Assembly (NCBI GenBank): GCA_900546145.1
Contig: URBN01000001.1
Span: forward strand, 62,001 to 126,000
DNA: 64,000 nt
Reading direction: 5' to 3'
Source: an uncultured Desulfovibrio sp.
GTDB taxonomy: Bacteria; Desulfobacterota; Desulfovibrionia; Desulfovibrionales; Desulfovibrionaceae
Shown: positions 61,451-64,000 of the stretch, piece after piece
Layout of the letters: each line of letters begins with the position of its first letter
How positions within the stretch are numbered: the first letter of the stretch is position 1
Notes under the pieces: model-generated
Seen by the model: only the letters and a program-made list of their open reading frames with translations
Told to the model about the DNA's origin: nothing
The model's database searches: none
Translations under genes and position numbers: made by a program

Positions 61451-62434
61451 TTAGGCCTCTTTGATGTCTTCTTTGATGCGCATGCCGAAATGGCGGCCGG
61501 CTTCGTCGATGCGGCAGAGCACCTGATCGCCGGGCCTGAGATCGACGACGCTCACGGGGCGTCCGCCGGGGGCGGTGAGGCGGATGGTTTCAGCGTTCTG
61601 CAGGAATACTGCGCCCGTCTTGTCGCCCTCGTCCGTGTGCAGAACGGCTTCGACGAGGAGCATGGGACGCACTTCGACCTTCACTCTGCCGATGGTGGTC
61701 AGGAGCGTTTTCCCTTCGCTGTCCACGACGAGCACGGGATCGCCAGCCTTGAGCTCGCCCAGATAGCATGTCCTGTCATGGGGGAGCCTGATGTAGGCAT
61801 GGACGGCGCTCGCATTGACCCGGAAGGGGCGGGAGGCAACGTAGTCGTTGTGTTCTGTTTCGGCGTGGACAAGGAAGGTAAAGGCTGCGGAATTGCCCAC
61901 GAGCATGCCTTGCCCGGTGTGCAGCAGGGAAATGGTGTCGCAGCAGACTCTGTTCCCAAGGCCGGCGGGAACGATGCGCGTGATGGTGGCGGCGACGAGA
62001 TCCTCGTGTTCGAGGGAAAGTTTGCACTCGGCGACAATGGTCTTGAGCTCCATGGCGGCCTCGGACAGGACAACGATACCTGTGACTCCGCGCTGGAGGA
62101 TGCCGGCGGCGAGTCTGGCTTCGTCAGGAGTGCCGGCCTCGGCGTAAATATGGTCAGACTGGGCGAGCAGGTTTTCCACGGGGATGACCTGCCATCCGCG
62201 CTTCAGAACGCACTTTTCGCCTTTCTGGACCCGGTCAAGGAACGCCTCCTCGTCTTCTTTGCCGTTCAGGGCAACGGAAGCGACTTCGCTGTCGGGAATG
62301 ACCGTGCACCGGGCGAGCCCAGATACTTCGGCCACATGCTCATCAGGGACGATGATGCCGTCGACGCCGGACTCCAGCGCCAGGGTGACCAGATTTTTGT
62401 CGTAGGGGACAGATTTGAAGAAGATGGTGGGCAT
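61451..62434 (-). CDS. 3-dehydroquinate synthase II (AroB', archaeal type)
   Basis: A 327-residue protein with no resemblance to classical AroB. It matches the MJ1249-type enzyme: VTLALESGVDGIIVPDEHV, the middle segment IVPAGLGNRVCCDTISLLHTGQGMLVGNSAAFTFLVHAETEHNDYVASRPFRVNASAVHAYI, and a C-terminal RPVSVVDLRPGDQVLC. It oxidatively deaminates and cyclises ADTH to 3-dehydroquinate. ATG 62434 (MPTIFFKSV) has GGAG upstream. It lies 4 bp after the ADTH synthase stop, consistent with consecutive pathway steps. Confidence 0.93.
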   Translation of the reverse strand: MPTIFFKSVPYDKNLVTLALESGVDGIIVPDEHVAEVSGLARCTVIPDSEVASVALNGKEDEEAFLDRVQKGEKCVLKRGWQVIPVENLLAQSDHIYAEAGTPDEARLAAGILQRGVTGIVVLSEAAMELKTIVAECKLSLEHEDLVAATITRIVPAGLGNRVCCDTISLLHTGQGMLVGNSAAFTFLVHAETEHNDYVASRPFRVNASAVHAYIRLPHDRTCYLGELKAGDPVLVVDSEGKTLLTTIGRVKVEVRPMLLVEAVLHTDEGDKTGAVFLQNAETIRLTAPGGRPVSVVDLRPGDQVLCRIDEAGRHFGMRIKEDIKEA

Positions 62435-62438
62435 AGTT

Positions 62439-63236
62439 TTATTCTCCAGCGAGTTTGAGGGCGGTTTCCAGGTCGGCGTTGCCGTGCACGATGGCGCGCA
62501 TGGCGGTGAGAAGCTGAATGCGGTGAGGATGTTCGAAGACATTGCGCCCGATAGAGCAGCCCGCGGCTCCCGCCTGCATGGCGCCGGAAACCATCTCCAG
62601 CACGGAGCGGGTGCTGTCCATCACCGGTCCGCCGGCAATGACCACGGGGATGGAGCAGCCTTCGATAGCGTCGCGGAAATCGGCCATGTTGCCGGGATAG
62701 GAGACTTTGACGATGTCAGCGCCGAGTTCCACACCGACGCGGGCGCAGTGGGCTATGACTTCGGGAGCAAAAGGATTGCTGATTTTCGGGCCGCGGCCGT
62801 AAATCATGGCCAGAAGCGGCATTCCCCAGTTGTCGCAGTGTTCGGCGACGCGGCCAAGGTCAGCAAGCATGCGTTCTTCGTCGGGATCGCCGAGGTTGAC
62901 GTGCACGGAAACGCCGTCCGCGCCGTGACGGATGGCTTCCTCAACACTGGCGACGAGCGCTTTGGAGTTGGCTGAGGGGGAATGATCTGTGGAGGCCGAC
63001 ATGTGCATGATAAGCCCGAGATCACGTCCCTCATGACGGAATGTGCAGCGTATCTGCCCTTTGTGCATGAGCACGCAGTCTGCTCCGCCCTCTGCCAGGT
63101 TGAAAAGCGTGGTGCGCATGTCCCTGATGCCGGGAAGAGGACCCATGGAGACGCCGTGATCCATGGGGACGATAATGGTGCGGTGGTCGTTGCGGTCAAG
63201 GATGCGTTCAAGCCTGATTTGTTTTCCGAGATACAT
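62439..63236 (-). CDS. 2-amino-3,7-dideoxy-D-threo-hept-6-ulosonate (ADTH) synthase
   Basis: A 265-residue class I aldolase-like TIM barrel with TIIVPMDHGVSMGPLPGI, VLMHKGQIR, VSVHVNLGD, LAMIYGRGP, the probable Schiff-base Lys in ELGADIVKVSYPGN, and IPVVIAGGPVMDS. It is the MJ0400-type enzyme that builds the seven-carbon shikimate precursor from aspartate semialdehyde and a deoxyketohexose phosphate instead of DAHP. ATG 63236 has AGAGGAG upstream. It is the first structural gene after the attenuator. Fructose-bisphosphate aldolase of the same fold is the alternative, made unlikely by the neighbour. Confidence 0.92.
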   Translation of the reverse strand: MYLGKQIRLERILDRNDHRTIIVPMDHGVSMGPLPGIRDMRTTLFNLAEGGADCVLMHKGQIRCTFRHEGRDLGLIMHMSASTDHSPSANSKALVASVEEAIRHGADGVSVHVNLGDPDEERMLADLGRVAEHCDNWGMPLLAMIYGRGPKISNPFAPEVIAHCARVGVELGADIVKVSYPGNMADFRDAIEGCSIPVVIAGGPVMDSTRSVLEMVSGAMQAGAAGCSIGRNVFEHPHRIQLLTAMRAIVHGNADLETALKLAGE

Positions 63237-63278
63237 GGCGCTTACTCCTCTCCGCAGGCAGGCCGGCGTGCGCATGGC

Positions 63279-63321
63279 AAAAAAAAAAGACCGCCGGCTT
63301 TCGATGTATGCCCGCGGTCTT
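63279..63321 (-). terminator. Leader (attenuator) terminator before the aromatic operon
   Basis: On the minus strand AAGACCGC (63321-63314) pairs with GCGGTCTT (63294-63287), with an inner GGC/GCC extension. A T-run to 63279 follows. It lies between a leader reading frame and the first structural gene, 43 bp before the ATG at 63236. As a plain terminator it has no complete upstream gene to serve except the DHH gene 205 bp away. Confidence 0.93.
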
Positions 63322-63345
63322 CTGTTTCTGTTGGCTAAATGGGAT

Positions 63346-63450
63346 TCAGCAGAACTTCCGGCCACAGGCTTTTCTAAAGTACGCAAAATAGAACCAGCTG
63401 GTAAAGCCGGCGTACTCGGAAAAGGAAATGGCGGAAGCGGAAAAGTTCAT
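63346..63450 (-). CDS. Aromatic-rich leader peptide of the aromatic amino-acid operon (34 codons)
   Basis: The minus-strand frame from ATG 63450 to TGA 63348-63346 encodes 34 residues with 7 Phe (3, 10, 16, 20, 22, 25, 33), 3 Tyr (13, 21, 24) and 1 Trp (19). The densest part is SWFYFAYF (residues 18-25). CAGAGG, with GAGG about 10 bases before the ATG, is a plausible ribosome-binding site. The stop lies 24 bases before the terminator stem. Codons 28-30 (GCCTGTGG, 63369-63362) can pair with CCGCGGGC (63317-63310), the 5' side of the terminator stem, as an antiterminator. This is the layout of pheL/trpL-type attenuators, in which ribosome stalling at uncharged aromatic tRNAs lets transcription continue. 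It is too short for routine gene calling and could easily be missed. Confidence 0.85.
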   Translation of the reverse strand: MNFSASAISFSEYAGFTSWFYFAYFRKACGRKFC

Positions 63451-63481
63451 ACTGAAGAACCTCTGAAAAATGACGGACAAA

Positions 63482-63510
63482 AGCTAATCAAAAAACTGTT
63501 TTTTTGTCAA
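63482..63510 (-). promoter_or_regulatory. Candidate promoter of the aromatic operon leader
   Basis: TTGACA (63510-63505) on the minus strand is a perfect -35 hexamer, 15 bases after the DHH-gene stop. With 17-18 bp spacing the -10 would be TTAGCT or TAGCTT, a weak match. Transcription from here would include the leader peptide. Confidence 0.5.
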
Positions 63511-63525
63511 CGGACCAGCCCGGAT

Positions 63526-64000
63526 TTATTTTGCAATGCCTGCAGTCCGGGGTGCTGCGGCGTTTCCTGCCGCGGCCTGCTCCATCTTTGAACGGGGGCG
63601 CAGCTTGCGCGTTGTCAGCCTGTGGCGGATGAATTCCTGCACGCTTCTTTCCTTCGGGACGGCGCTGACCGGGAATTCTGCCCGTGCGAGGTTCCTGTGC
63701 CCTCCGGCTGACCCCACATCATAAAAGCAGGCGTCAGCCAGGCGGCCTATGTCCCGGGTGCCGTCGCAGCGGAAGATCACGATAACGGTCTTCTGCACGA
63801 CACCGCTCACTGCGATCCAGTGCAGACCGTGCACGTGTGTGAAGAAGTCAGCGATGGCCACGAGGAGATCCGGGCTTGAGACTTCGCCCAGCCAGGCGTG
63901 GGCTCCGGTGCCCCGGCAGTCCGTGAGGTTGCGGAAGGCGCGGGCGAAAAGCGGAAGCCAGCTTCTCAGATATTCGCTGCGGACGATGCGGCGCAGGAGC
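63526..64000 (-). CDS. DHH/DHHA1-family phosphoesterase-like protein, C-terminal part; 5' end beyond window
   Basis: The frame is open from the window edge to the stop at 63526 (about 158 residues visible). It contains WIAVSGVVQKTVIVIFRCDG, DIGRLADACFYDVGSAGGHRNLARAEFPV and a basic tail. GSAGGHRNLAR corresponds to the GGH substrate-binding motif of DHHA1 domains in NrnA/RecJ-like phosphoesterases. The N-terminal DHH catalytic half is outside the window, so the activity cannot be judged. The aromatic-operon promoter begins 15 bases after its stop. Confidence 0.72.
   Translation of the reverse strand, partial: LLRRIVRSEYLRSWLPLFARAFRNLTDCRGTGAHAWLGEVSSPDLLVAIADFFTHVHGLHWIAVSGVVQKTVIVIFRCDGTRDIGRLADACFYDVGSAGGHRNLARAEFPVSAVPKERSVQEFIRHRLTTRKLRPRSKMEQAAAGNAAAPRTAGIAK

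Overview
This window reads as a chromosomal segment of a sulfate-reducing (or closely related) bacterium of the Desulfovibrionaceae. The inference rests on the combination of a Tat-exported selenocysteine formate dehydrogenase (fdhA, fdhB, fdhE), the alternative heme route from siroheme (ahb genes around hemB), and an aromatic amino-acid operon that enters the shikimate pathway through ADTH synthase and dehydroquinate synthase II rather than DAHP synthase. Genes are dense, GC-rich and mostly house-keeping. No insertion sequence, prophage, CRISPR array or integrated element was seen.

Layout. 1-6.8 kb (minus): a very large periplasmic alpha-2-macroglobulin followed by penicillin-binding protein 1C, which runs off the left edge. 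7.3-13.4 kb (plus): fdhA (UGA-encoded selenocysteine with a SECIS-like hairpin), fdhB, fdhE and a DsbA-like protein with displaced cysteines. 13.5-21.6 kb (minus): recA, alaS, ahbC, hemB, ahbD, one siroheme decarboxylase subunit, then tRNA-Phe. 21.8-29.1 kb (mostly plus): a PP-loop/NFACT-R fusion, argB, nth (minus), dksA, an NFACT/Rqc2 homologue and a cytoplasmic gamma-glutamyltranspeptidase-like protein. 29.1-37.7 kb (minus): a radical SAM protein, a ZraS/ZraR-like two-component system, an HD hydrolase, gltX and an Lhr-like helicase. 37.9-40.6 kb (plus): an MBOAT acyltransferase with an SGNH-like partner. 40.7-46.4 kb: a cupin, a large MscS channel with an 18-bp tandem repeat, thiE, and two lipoproteins. 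46.6-56 kb (plus): topA, a complete RND tripartite efflux operon preceded by two operator-like palindromes, and an exported protein of unknown function. 56.2-57.9 kb (minus): flhG and fliA. 58-63.5 kb (minus): the aromatic operon, ADTH synthase, dehydroquinate synthase II, pheA, aroA, tyrA. The right edge holds the end of a DHH-family protein.

The most interesting signal lies in the 290 bases before the aromatic operon. A 34-codon reading frame (63450 to 63346, minus) with a ribosome-binding site contains 7 Phe, 3 Tyr and 1 Trp, including a Trp-Phe-Tyr-Phe-Ala-Tyr-Phe run. A textbook intrinsic terminator (63321 to 63279) follows it, about 43 bases before the first structural gene. A competing 8-bp pairing between leader codons 28-30 and the terminator's 5' arm gives the geometry of a ribosome-stalling attenuator sensing several aromatic aminoacyl-tRNAs at once. 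Other points for a second look are a repeated YACGAAAA motif before fdhA and fdhE, a perfect 13-bp hairpin between ahbC and hemB, the PP-loop/NFACT-R fusion, and apparently substituted catalytic residues in the NFACT, SGNH and DsbA-like proteins.
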